From Caryophanales bacterium UBA5455 (GTDB lineage: Bacteria; Bacillota_I; Bacilli_A; RFN20; CAG-826), in contig DIQT01000017.1 in the NCBI GenBank assembly GCA_002427365.1, positions 9,172-21,870 on the forward strand: a stretch of DNA of 12,699 bases, written 5' to 3'. Position 1 is the first letter of the stretch. Each line of letters starts with the position of its first letter. The position numbers and the translations under genes are program-made. The notes beneath the pieces were generated by a model. It ran no database searches. It worked only from the letters and a program-made list of their open reading frames with translations, and was not told the DNA's origin. Positions 5,629 through 12,666 of this stretch are shown piece by piece.

Positions 5629-6364
5629 TTTCTTCTTTTATGATTACGCGAGCGCGTAAACTTACTACTCCTTTGTTTCGTCCAGTTATTTCAATAACAT
5701 TGTCTTCTCTTACTTCGCTTAGTTCAAGTATTTCTTGATACTTCATTTCTTTTAAATAGTTTATTTCAAAACTTTTAATATTTTCATCTTGATCAAGTGT
5801 AAGTAAATTTGTAATTGCGCTTGCGTACTTTGTATTGTTCATATGACGATTCGGGTCGATTTCATTATAAGTTACAACATATGGCACACTAGCGATTTTA
5901 ACAACTCGTTCATTAAGTGGAAGTTTTTTTAAAGGTTGAAGGAAACTTCGCTTATTAATAAACTCGCTAATATTATACTCAATTACAGTGCTTCTTTGAA
6001 TGGTTTTGCTATTTATATCGATAATTACCCATAATGATGTTCCGATAATTAAATCTTCCCCCGTACTTGAAAGAATTTTAAAGTCACGGCTTAATTCCAT
6101 TCCTCTTGGTGTAATTGGCCAACTAATTACTTTAACTTCATTAAGATTACTTATATTTTCCGTTACAACTTCGTATTTGAGCCGAACAAGGACCCATAAA
6201 TATCCGTTGCTAAATAAGTCATCAAAGCCCACATGAAGCTCCTTAGAATGTCTTAAAGCGGCATCTTGGGCTAAATTTAAAATCGCGGTCGGTGTCAGCC
6301 GATTACACCAGTCGCGGTCGTTCATCGTAAGAGGATAGATTTTTTCAAATAAAGCATTTCCCAT
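5615..6364 (-). CDS. Acyl-ACP thioesterase
   Basis: This 249-residue cytosolic enzyme hydrolyses acyl-acyl carrier protein to free fatty acid and ACP, ending or diverting fatty acid synthesis. It has the double hot-dog layout of the FatA/FatB-like family. The first hot dog (about 5-125) has the helix LTPTAILNLAQDAALRHS and the strand LWVLVRLKYEV. The second has DPNRHMNNTKY (170-180), matching the plant DxNxHVNNxKY motif with proposed catalytic D170, N172 and H174. NYLKEMKYQE (202-211) supplies the matching acidic residue, probably E206. The start is fixed by AGGAG, which overlaps the cardiolipin synthase stop codon, leaving 9 bp between the genes. A role in membrane lipid supply fits its partner. 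Chain-length preference cannot be read from sequence. Confidence 0.93.
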   Translation of the reverse strand: MGNALFEKIYPLTMNDRDWCNRLTPTAILNLAQDAALRHSKELHVGFDDLFSNGYLWVLVRLKYEVVTENISNLNEVKVISWPITPRGMELSRDFKILSSTGEDLIIGTSLWVIIDINSKTIQRSTVIEYNISEFINKRSFLQPLKKLPLNERVVKIASVPYVVTYNEIDPNRHMNNTKYASAITNLLTLDQDENIKSFEINYLKEMKYQEILELSEVREDNVIEITGRNKGVVSLRARVIIKEENDRN

Positions 6365-6373
6365 TTTTTACTC

Positions 6374-7981
6374 CTAAAATAATGTCCCAAAGATTCGACC
6401 AATATAACCTAAAAGTTTTTGCCAACCCGGAAATTTAGAAATTACTTCAAAGGTGATTTTTTGTGAAACGCTTAAACATTCTTGGAAGTCCGCTTCAATT
6501 GTTTTTGTATAGACGGTATCAGAAATAAAGACACCGTTTTCATAATTTAAAAACAAGCTCCGAAAATCGTAGTTTGTCGAACCCGTATTAACAAATTGAT
6601 CATCGGTAATTGTGGCTTTTGCATGCATAAAGCCCGGAGTGTATTCATAAATCTCAATCCCTTCACTAAGTAAATCTTTATAATAACTTCGCGCTGTCCA
6701 AAAGGGCATCTTTTTATCGGGGATATGGGGCATAAGAATAATGACTTCCACCCCGCGTTTTGCCGCGAAAATGAGTTCTTTCTTTAATGTTTCTGACATA
6801 ATTAAGTATGGAGTAAAAACGTGGACATAATTATGCGCGTGGGCGATTTGGGAAACGAATAACCGTTCCGATAACGCCATCTTATTATCAGGTAAATCTG
6901 TATAGGAAACGATGTAATTTAAATGTTCTTCTTGTACGTCACTAAAACGCAAATATTTTTCCGTTTCTAACTTTTGGTTTTGAAGCGTATCTAACGTATG
7001 CCACATTTCAAGAAACATTGCGGTAAAACTATTAACCGCTTCACCTTCAAGCTTTAAAACGGTATCTTTCCAGTGGCCAAACCGTTCATATTCATTAATA
7101 TATTCATCTGCGAGGTTAATTCCCCCGGTAAAGCCAACTTTACCATCAACAATAAGTAATTTCCTATGGTCACGGTTATTTTGATATGGCGATAGCGATG
7201 AAGATAACGGTGCGAAAACCCGAACATTAATTCCCGCTTTCCGTAAGTGTTTATGATAATTACGGGGGACAGTCGTTAAAATATTTAAACCATCATATAA
7301 CATCCTAACTTCGACGCCTTCGGCAACTTTTCGGCGTAAGATTTCAAGAATCGTGTTATACATTCTTCCACCCGCGATAATAAAGTATTCCATGAAAATA
7401 AACTCTTTGGCGTTTTCTAAGGCTTCTAACATTTCCGGAAACGCTTCATCACCAACTTTATAGTGCGTTAATTTTTGTTTTTCATAAATTGGCGAGCCGG
7501 TTGCATCATAAATCGCACTTGCGACACCTGCGAGCGAAGGAAACGAAGCATTGTATTTTGTTAATACTTCTTCATTTTGACCAATGAAATCTTTATTTTC
7601 TTCAATGCGCTTTGTGTAACGACGAACGATTACTTTAGTATTAGGAAAGATTCTTACCCATAAATATAGTAATGAACCAAAAATTGGTAATAAGGCGACA
7701 CAAACAATCCACGCAATCTTATAGGAAAGATCCGCCGGGCGCCGTAAAATGACAAAAATAAGAAAAACTGATAACGCTAAATGAAGAGTGATGACAATAT
7801 AAACATATTTATCCACTAAATAAACTAAACCAAGAATGATTGCCGCTAATTGGATAATAATAAGAAGGAGCGTCAAAAAGCTTTGATTAAAAATTACTTT
7901 GCCAAAAAAGCCGTGCCGATTCGGCTTTAAAATTGCTTTGTCTTTTTTTTGACGTTTCGTTTTTGCCGGTTTTTGTTCCAT
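6374..7981 (-). CDS. cls: Cardiolipin synthase, phospholipase D superfamily
   Basis: This 535-residue membrane enzyme joins two phosphatidylglycerol molecules into cardiolipin and glycerol. After a basic N-terminus, hydrophobic helices lie at about 36-56, 60-79 and 89-108, the usual Cls N-terminal anchor. Two phospholipase D motifs are complete: DHRKLLIVDG-KVGFTGG (H272, K274, D279) and FMHAKATITDDQFVNTGSTN (H453, K455, D460). The length is slightly above the usual 480-510 residues of Bacillus-type Cls because of the basic N-terminal tail. The start has AGGAG 6 nt upstream and a promoter at 8000-8028. It is the first gene of an operon with the thioesterase and ZIP genes. Bacteria often carry several Cls paralogues, so it may not be the only copy. 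Confidence 0.95.
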   Translation of the reverse strand: MEQKPAKTKRQKKDKAILKPNRHGFFGKVIFNQSFLTLLLIIIQLAAIILGLVYLVDKYVYIVITLHLALSVFLIFVILRRPADLSYKIAWIVCVALLPIFGSLLYLWVRIFPNTKVIVRRYTKRIEENKDFIGQNEEVLTKYNASFPSLAGVASAIYDATGSPIYEKQKLTHYKVGDEAFPEMLEALENAKEFIFMEYFIIAGGRMYNTILEILRRKVAEGVEVRMLYDGLNILTTVPRNYHKHLRKAGINVRVFAPLSSSLSPYQNNRDHRKLLIVDGKVGFTGGINLADEYINEYERFGHWKDTVLKLEGEAVNSFTAMFLEMWHTLDTLQNQKLETEKYLRFSDVQEEHLNYIVSYTDLPDNKMALSERLFVSQIAHAHNYVHVFTPYLIMSETLKKELIFAAKRGVEVIILMPHIPDKKMPFWTARSYYKDLLSEGIEIYEYTPGFMHAKATITDDQFVNTGSTNYDFRSLFLNYENGVFISDTVYTKTIEADFQECLSVSQKITFEVISKFPGWQKLLGYIGRIFGTLF

Positions 7982-7999
7982 CTTTTACTCCTATAATAT

Positions 8000-8028
8000 T
8001 TAATAACACTTTCTTTAATTTTAAGCAA
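8000..8028 (-). promoter_or_regulatory. Promoter of the cls-thioesterase-ZIP operon
   Basis: On the minus strand TTGCTT (8028-8023), 17 nt, TATTAA (8005-8000) preceded by TGT, an extended -10. It lies just before the cls ribosome site, giving a very short leader. Confidence 0.6.
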
Positions 8029-8186
8029 TTTTCGGCTCTTTTTCAAATGATACTAGAAAGTTCGCTTCATTAGTGCTAGACAATATTAACAAAATGTCCA
8101 TAAACGAAGTTAAAGTCATTTATAAATGGTTGAAAAAATAAAATAGACCACGATTAACGGTTGAGATTATAAATTTTTCTTGTTAT

Positions 8187-8669
8187 TTAATACCAATAAA
8201 CACCATTAGCGTCGAGCGTTACACTTGATGAACTACTCGTTGAAATTGACGCACTAACTTAACAAGCGTAATAACCTGAGCGGATAAGGTAAGGGCTAGT
8301 TTTAAAACAACGAAGTCTTTAACACTTAAGTAATTTCCACTTTTCAAGCTCAATGTTCCAACTGTTCCAATTGTTTCTAAACTTGGTATAACATAAACTG
8401 TTTCTAAATAACTCATTCCATTACTATTGCCAATTGCGATAATGTTACCGCTATTATATGTATAGCTTTTTTCGGTATCTATACTACTGTCATTAAGGTT
8501 TGATGAAATGATTACAACATTACCGCCAGAGAAAACAATTCCGGTTTCAATTAAGACTTTGTTATCCGCGTGAATGGCATCATCTCCACTTATAAGCGTT
8601 AATGTTCCACCCTTAATCGTAACGTTTCCTAACGCATCAGCGCCATTTTTTTGGCTGTTTGCTAATAAT
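8187..8669 (-). pseudogene. Decayed Cthe_2159-like carbohydrate-binding domain gene (C-terminal remnant)
   Basis: A minus-strand frame opens right after a TAA at 8672-8670 and reads NGADALGNVTIKGGTLTLI, SGDDAIHADNKV and GNIIAIGNSNGMS. Alternating Gly-rich strands with GDDAIHAD and a final G-x-SxGM turn are typical of the Cthe_2159-type carbohydrate-binding (parallel beta-helix, often secreted) family. The N-terminus and signal peptide are missing and there is no start site. Near the end the frame slips: the open frame stops at 8219, while the +1 frame gives a plausible tail, VSASISTSSSSSVTLDANG, then VYWY and a stop at 8187-8189, interrupted by one more TAA. It is therefore a truncated, frameshifted relic. 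The 65-codon ORF at 8219-8416 is only part of it. Confidence 0.65.
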
Positions 8670-8692
8670 TAACTCTTTATTCATGATACTAC

Positions 8693-9313
8693 CTACTCTA
8701 AATAATCGTTTATTGTTTCATTAAATTTATAAGAATCCAGTTTAAATTCATCAATAATCCATTGAACAACTTTGAAGTCATTTTTTAACCGTTCAACACT
8801 TTCTTTTTGAATTGAATTATTTAAATTTAATGAGAATTTTCTTTGCCAATTATTGACGCCAATATGTAATTGGTTATATTGAAACGCTAAATAGATTGTT
8901 CCTTCGTTAGAACGTAACGTTAAGATTTTTTCCATCATTAATGGTGTTAAAATATAAAACATAAATTGTTTATCACTTGGTATTATCTTAAAAGCACGAT
9001 TAAATTCAAGACTTTCCGTTTCATATTTTGCTTTCCGATAAGTGGGTATTTTTGGTAGAAGTTTTAATATACCTTCTAAGTTTTTGTTTAAATAAAAGAT
9101 ATACCATTGACCAGAAAAATATGTTTCATATTCAGTTGTTTCAATAATATTTCCTTCTTCATCTTCCTCTTCATCTTCAACTTCTTCTTCTAAAATCACG
9201 TTTGATGCTTCAAAGGAAACACCTTTATATGCACCGTTTATATAACTAGATCCACTATATCGATCAGGTGGTTTCACTAATCCCGCCGCTAATAATAGAT
9301 TAAGCACAGGGCA
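8693..9313 (-). pseudogene. DUF3137-like gene lacking its 5' end
   Basis: About 206 residues resemble the C-terminal domain of DUF3137 proteins, which have no known function. The pattern is LVKPPDRYSGSSYINGAYKG, then VSFEASNV, an acidic loop EEEVEDEEEDEEG, and YFSGQWYIFYLNKNLEG, matching the usual 'geDyi.G.y..v.fe.sev ... f.G.f....f.k...g' layout. The membrane helices normally found at the N-terminus are absent. The frame stays open upstream to 9418, but the first 35 or so codons are the antisense of the recombinase fragment. The only start there is TTG with no ribosome site, and no in-frame ATG occurs until deep in the domain. I read it as cut off by a deletion or insertion near 9313. Whether any product is made is unknown. 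Confidence 0.6.
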
Positions 9314-9314
9314 A

Positions 9315-9703
9315 TCAGAAATATCACCAACTAAAACTGCAGCTGGCAATCGTTTAGTATATTTAAATAATGCGATTTTAAGGCAATTTAACGACTTAAA
9401 AATAGCATATGGATCCAACCCAGAGTATTATCTTTTCTTTGGAAAAAATCAGCCATTAGGCGCAACAACTATAAGGAAACATTTTAACAAACATATTATT
9501 AAAGCAAACTTGCCAAAATTAAAATTCATGAAATCAGGCATCCCAATAATACCTGGCTTTTAAATCAATTTAATAGTAAATCAGAAGCAGATATAATTAC
9601 CAAAAGATTAGGTAGATCATCACTTAAAACAACACTCGATGTTTACTATCACAGCAACCAAGAAGATGAGATAGAAATGATGGATAAATTGCATATAGAA
9701 TAG
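9315..9703 (+). pseudogene. Tyrosine recombinase (phage/ICE integrase) C-terminal remnant, frameshifted
   Basis: The first frame reads SPTKTAAGNRLVYLNNAILR ... YYLFFGKNQPLGATTIRKHF, like the beta-sheet and following helices of a Tn916/phage-type integrase catalytic domain. One missing A in the A-run near 9521-9524 shifts the frame. The next frame then gives IHEIRH (HxxR box), WLLNQF, TKRLGRSSLKTTLDVYYH (third box and Tyr nucleophile) and ends with TAG at 9701-9703. In most relatives the third box is LGH; Arg here replaces that His. The N-terminal DNA-binding and core domains are missing, so the enzyme is dead. It lies 65 bp from the 3' end of tRNA-Leu(UAG), the usual place for the integrase of a tRNA-inserted element. 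Confidence 0.8.
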
Positions 9704-9732
9704 CTGAGATACCCAAAAGATACCCAGTAAAT

Positions 9733-9761
9733 AAAAAAGCCGCTTGTTAAGCGGCTTTTAT
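9733..9761 (-). terminator. Terminator of tRNA-Leu(UAG), bidirectional
   Basis: A strong 11-bp perfect stem (9735-9745 with 9749-9759, core AAGCCGCTT/AAGCGGCTT) has a 3-nt loop and A/T runs on both sides. It lies 9 nt past the tRNA 3' end on the minus strand and could also end transcripts from the recombinase side. Confidence 0.85.
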
Positions 9762-9767
9762 TCGTTA

Positions 9768-9852
9768 TGGTGCAGCTAACAGGAATTGAACCTGCACGGG
9801 TCTCCCCACTAGATTCTAAGTCTAGCGCGTCTACCAGTTCCGCCATAGCTGC
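9768..9852 (-). tRNA. tRNA-Leu (anticodon UAG)
   Basis: Minus strand from GCAGCTA at 9852 to an encoded CCA at 9770-9768, 85 nt. Anticodon stem CTAGA/TCTAG with loop CTTAGAA (anticodon UAG, reads CUN). A long class II variable arm and T arm CAGGTTCAATTCCTG are present, and acceptor GCAGCTA pairs with TAGCTGC. Its 3' half is the probable attachment target of the element whose recombinase remnant lies next to it. Confidence 0.96.
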
Positions 9853-9863
9853 ATGCGTGGTTA

Positions 9864-9892
9864 ATTATAAGTAACTTAACTTTATTTAGCAA
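9864..9892 (-). promoter_or_regulatory. Promoter of tRNA-Leu(UAG)
   Basis: On the minus strand TTGCTA (9892-9887), 17 nt, TATAAT (9869-9864, perfect -10), placed 12 nt before the tRNA 5' end. Confidence 0.75.
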
Positions 9893-9916
9893 GACAAGAA
9901 ATATTTAACCAAACAA

Positions 9917-9945
9917 AAACCCGTACTTTTTTATCACACGGGTTT
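9917..9945 (-). terminator. Terminator of the cysteine hydrolase gene
   Basis: An 8-bp perfect stem AAACCCGT/ACGGGTTT (9917-9924 with 9938-9945) is followed on the minus strand by TTTTTG. It lies 11 nt past the stop codon of the cysteine hydrolase gene. Confidence 0.75.
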
Positions 9946-9955
9946 AATGATTAAC

Positions 9956-10507
9956 TTAGGCTTCAAATTGTTTAATTAATTCATCAACCGTATAAACTTC
10001 CGCATCATAAACATCTTGAAGATATTTAAGTCCACTTTCATAATCTTCAGCGGTGAATGAATCAGTTGCGTCCGATGCGATTAAGACTTTAAAGCCGTTT
10101 TGATAAGCATCCGCAGCCGTATGTCTTACACACATATGTGTATGAAGTCCGGTTAAAATAACGGTTGTAATACCTAATTCACGGAGTAATAAATCTAAAT
10201 CGGTGTGGAAGAAACCACTATAGCGTTTTTTCGGCACAACATAGTCACTTGCTTGAAGGTCTAATTCAGGAATAACTTCAGCGCCTGGTGTTCCTAAAAT
10301 CGCATGGTCACCCCATTTTTTAAGTTCATGGTCAATTCCTTTATGGTGAGCGTCATTACTAAAAATAACGGGGATATGATGTTTTCTTGCACTCGCGAGT
10401 AGGCGTTTATTTGGTTCAATCGTTGTTAAACCCCGATCACACTTTAACGCGCCATAAACAAAATCATTCAACATGTCGACAACAATAATCGCTACTTTTT
10501 CTTTCAT
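9956..10507 (-). CDS. Isochorismatase-family cysteine hydrolase, nicotinamidase-like
   Basis: This 183-residue cytosolic enzyme belongs to the cysteine hydrolase (isochorismatase) superfamily. It probably hydrolyses nicotinamide to nicotinate for NAD salvage, or acts on a similar amide. The catalytic triad is visible: D11 in VVDMLNDF, K93 in VVPKKRYSGFF and C126 in LTGLHTHMCVRHTA. A nicotinamidase-style metal site is suggested by D52 and H54 (NDAHH) and H68 in KWGDHAILGTPGAEV, which resembles the WPxHCVxGTxGA segment of PncA. I chose ATG at 10507 because GAGG lies 9 nt before it. The longer frame to 10546 adds 13 residues that do not fit the family and overlap the likely -10 element. The gene stands alone, with its own terminator. 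Substrate is uncertain; pyrazinamidase-like or orphan hydrolase activity is possible. Confidence 0.9.
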   Translation of the reverse strand: MKEKVAIIVVDMLNDFVYGALKCDRGLTTIEPNKRLLASARKHHIPVIFSNDAHHKGIDHELKKWGDHAILGTPGAEVIPELDLQASDYVVPKKRYSGFFHTDLDLLLRELGITTVILTGLHTHMCVRHTAADAYQNGFKVLIASDATDSFTAEDYESGLKYLQDVYDAEVYTVDELIKQFEA

Positions 10508-10531
10508 TGGTCTTACCTCTGGCACTATTTT

Positions 10532-10537
10532 ATTATA
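10532..10537 (-). promoter_or_regulatory. Candidate -10 element of the cysteine hydrolase gene
   Basis: A perfect TATAAT on the minus strand lies 24 nt before the chosen ATG, inside a GT-repeat tract. No good -35 was found at 16-18 nt, so this is tentative. Confidence 0.4.
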
Positions 10538-10596
10538 TACACACACTTATTTAAAGAGCGTTTTTATATTTTTTGTTAGTTTAATCGATATTTAAA

Positions 10597-10620
10597 AAGG
10601 ACTAGCAAAAACTAGTCCTT
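10597..10620 (-). terminator. Terminator of the lipoprotein gene
   Basis: A perfect 9-bp stem AAGGACTAG/CTAGTCCTT (10597-10605 with 10612-10620) has a 6-nt loop and is followed on the minus strand by a short T-run (CCTTTTTAAA). It lies 20 nt past the stop codon. Confidence 0.85.
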
Positions 10621-10640
10621 TTATTTTCTCTTAATAATTA

Positions 10641-12335
10641 TTAACGCACAAAGGCGTACATTTGATAGTAATAACCATAAACGCCAAAGACCGCGCGATA
10701 TTCTTGAACAACAAGAGTAATATAAGTTTTTCCAGTAACAGAAATATAGCGATAACTCGTATTAGTGTTAAACGATTCCCCCTCAAACACATGAATTAAT
10801 AATGTTGATTCCGCGTCGAAAATGGTTATTTTTTCCGAATCTTGAACCGAGTAAACCCCGCCTTCAAGCTGTATTGGATTTGTTCCTAATAGCGTTGTGG
10901 TTCCAGATACGAGATTTATCCGATAAATTTCACTCCCTTTCCGCGCTAACGCATAGTCACCAACAAAATTATAATCAATGTTTGTATACTCAAAGGGAAT
11001 AAGAACTCTTCCATCACTATCCATTAAACCATGATAGCCGTTTAATAAACCAAGTAAATATTTTCCTTGAATAACACTTACATAACTTAACCCACTAAAG
11101 GAGGCAATTCTTTTTGCCTGAGCATCATATAATGCCTTCGCTGTTTCATCATAATAATTATCGCCAACTTTATATAAACTAAAGGGTGACATTTCTTCAA
11201 GATGGTCATATAACTTACCACTACCATCAATTATCCACTGTTCAATAACTTTTATCGTTTTGTTTTTACTAATAACCCCAAGCGACACAACCGCATAAGA
11301 GTAAACACCGTCTTTATCTTTAATTGGATCCCCATCTAAAATGATATAGGAACTTTTTACTTTTGTTTGTTTTCCCGTTTTTAAATCAAGGGAAACTAAT
11401 TCAAAACCATACTTCGAACTACCATCATATAAATCATACTCAACAGCGTCATCCGGGAGTTCATATTTATATTGAATTAACGCTTTTCCGCCGGCAATAA
11501 TTTCTTGATCCATCGTTTCAATGTTATTTGTAAAACTTGCTGTTTTAACATTTTTATCATTATAGACACTAATAACTTGATAATAACCACTGCCAATCAT
11601 CGTCATATAGTATCCTTCAAGTCCAAAATCGTCTAATGGCACCGAATATATTTCTTCATCCACTAAATCGCCGAATTCATAATCGTCATTAACTTCTTCC
11701 CCCTCACTCATTAGATCAGGGTCCGTTTCAATCGGCGTGGCGATTCCATTTTTATTATATTCAAAATAATATTCATTATAATCCCAACTTCCATAAAGCG
11801 AATTATATTTACTTACGTTTAATTTTAAATAATAAATATCATTAATATGATTAAAATTTAAATTAATGCTGTCGGAATAATAGTAAGAATTATAACTAAA
11901 TAATACGTTACCAAACGAATCAATAATGTCGGTTTTTTCATATAAACTATCCGCAAGTTTTAAAACAAATCCAATCGGTAGACCTGTATAAACTTCATAG
12001 GTAAGATCAGCTTTGTTATGTTGAAAATCAATATATTCGCTATTAAATAACGAATAAAATCCTAATTTTTCATAATTGTTTTCAACAATAATTAAACCTT
12101 CGCCATAATAGGAAGTACTATGAATTTTGGAATAAGTATAATCATTTATTTTCCGATATTTTCCAATTTCTTCCTCAAGAGAATAAACTTCGGCGTTTTG
12201 TTCCATCATGTCCGCGTCCCAAACACTTCCTTTGCTTTTTAACGCCCCGCCGCTACTTCCGAATAAATTAAACGAACAGCTTGATAAAAGTAATAAGCCT
12301 AAAATACTCGACAAGAATAGTTTGCTTTTTTTCAT
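10641..12335 (-). CDS. Large surface lipoprotein with a WG-like repeat segment, function unknown
   Basis: This is a 564-residue predicted lipoprotein of unknown function, anchored to the outer face of the cytoplasmic membrane. It starts MKKSKLF, has a hydrophobic core (ILGLLLL) and a lipobox LSSC with lipidated Cys at residue 20, followed by a Ser/Gly-rich spacer. I chose ATG at 12335 because GGGGG lies 8 nt upstream and the lipoprotein signal starts there; a GTG at 12371 would add 12 residues with no benefit. The body is rich in Tyr, Asp and beta-prone segments. At about 425-470, YHGLMDSDGRVLIPFEYTNI resembles a WG/KWG repeat (G-l-d-x-G-k-x-i-P-p-x-Y), and earlier regions look like degenerate beta-propeller blades. 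There is no enzyme motif. It could be a surface sensor or adhesin, but nothing in the neighbourhood decides this. It is monocistronic. Confidence 0.8.
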   Translation of the reverse strand: MKKSKLFLSSILGLLLLSSCSFNLFGSSGGALKSKGSVWDADMMEQNAEVYSLEEEIGKYRKINDYTYSKIHSTSYYGEGLIIVENNYEKLGFYSLFNSEYIDFQHNKADLTYEVYTGLPIGFVLKLADSLYEKTDIIDSFGNVLFSYNSYYYSDSINLNFNHINDIYYLKLNVSKYNSLYGSWDYNEYYFEYNKNGIATPIETDPDLMSEGEEVNDDYEFGDLVDEEIYSVPLDDFGLEGYYMTMIGSGYYQVISVYNDKNVKTASFTNNIETMDQEIIAGGKALIQYKYELPDDAVEYDLYDGSSKYGFELVSLDLKTGKQTKVKSSYIILDGDPIKDKDGVYSYAVVSLGVISKNKTIKVIEQWIIDGSGKLYDHLEEMSPFSLYKVGDNYYDETAKALYDAQAKRIASFSGLSYVSVIQGKYLLGLLNGYHGLMDSDGRVLIPFEYTNIDYNFVGDYALARKGSEIYRINLVSGTTTLLGTNPIQLEGGVYSVQDSEKITIFDAESTLLIHVFEGESFNTNTSYRYISVTGKTYITLVVQEYRAVFGVYGYYYQMYAFVR

Positions 12336-12379
12336 ATTTGTTACCCCCAAATTATGAATTATTTTCTTCACCTAATGAT

Positions 12380-12385
12380 ATTATA
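12380..12385 (-). promoter_or_regulatory. Candidate -10 element of the lipoprotein gene
   Basis: A perfect TATAAT on the minus strand lies about 45 nt before the start codon. No good -35 is seen at 17 nt (TTGCTT is 21 nt away). The AT-rich stretch 12386-12616 holds no gene or clear signal that I can support. Confidence 0.4.
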
Positions 12386-12616
12386 ATCAAATTTAAAAAA
12401 TAAATAAAGCAAAATCTTAAATAGTGAGATTATATCCAACAAATATTAAGTGAATAAAAGAAAAATGATAATGATGTTTAAGAAAGCAAAAAATCTTAAT
12501 TTCCTTTTATTTATCAACGAAATAAAGAATTAATTATTTTATTTTATTTTTTATCGCTTAAAAATAATAGCTTTTTAGGTGGAATATATTTTACCTTAAA
12601 TTAACGTTAATTAAAT

Positions 12617-12650
12617 AAAAAATCCAGAATTGCCCGCTGGCTTTTCTGGA
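12617..12650 (-). terminator. Terminator downstream of the right-edge tRNA
   Basis: Outer arms TCCAGAA/TTCTGGA (12623-12629 with 12644-12650) enclose an inner GCC/GGC stem, with a symmetric TT/TT internal loop. On the minus strand it is followed by TTTTTT. It ends 17 nt past the tRNA CCA. Confidence 0.85.
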
Positions 12651-12666
12651 CTTGTTTTTCGCTAAC

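Noticed and set aside
6000..6236. Plus-strand ORF of 78 codons
   Set aside because: It is antisense to the acyl-ACP thioesterase.
8122..8133. 12-bp palindrome CATTTATAAATG in the cls upstream region
   Set aside because: It lies about 100 bp upstream of the cls promoter in AT-rich DNA, with no second copy, so there is little reason to call an operator.
9649..9846. Minus-strand ORF starting MAELVDALDLESSGETRAGS
   Set aside because: This is the well-known spurious translation of a tRNA-Leu gene.
10802..11002. Plus-strand ORF of 66 codons
   Set aside because: It is antisense to the lipoprotein gene.
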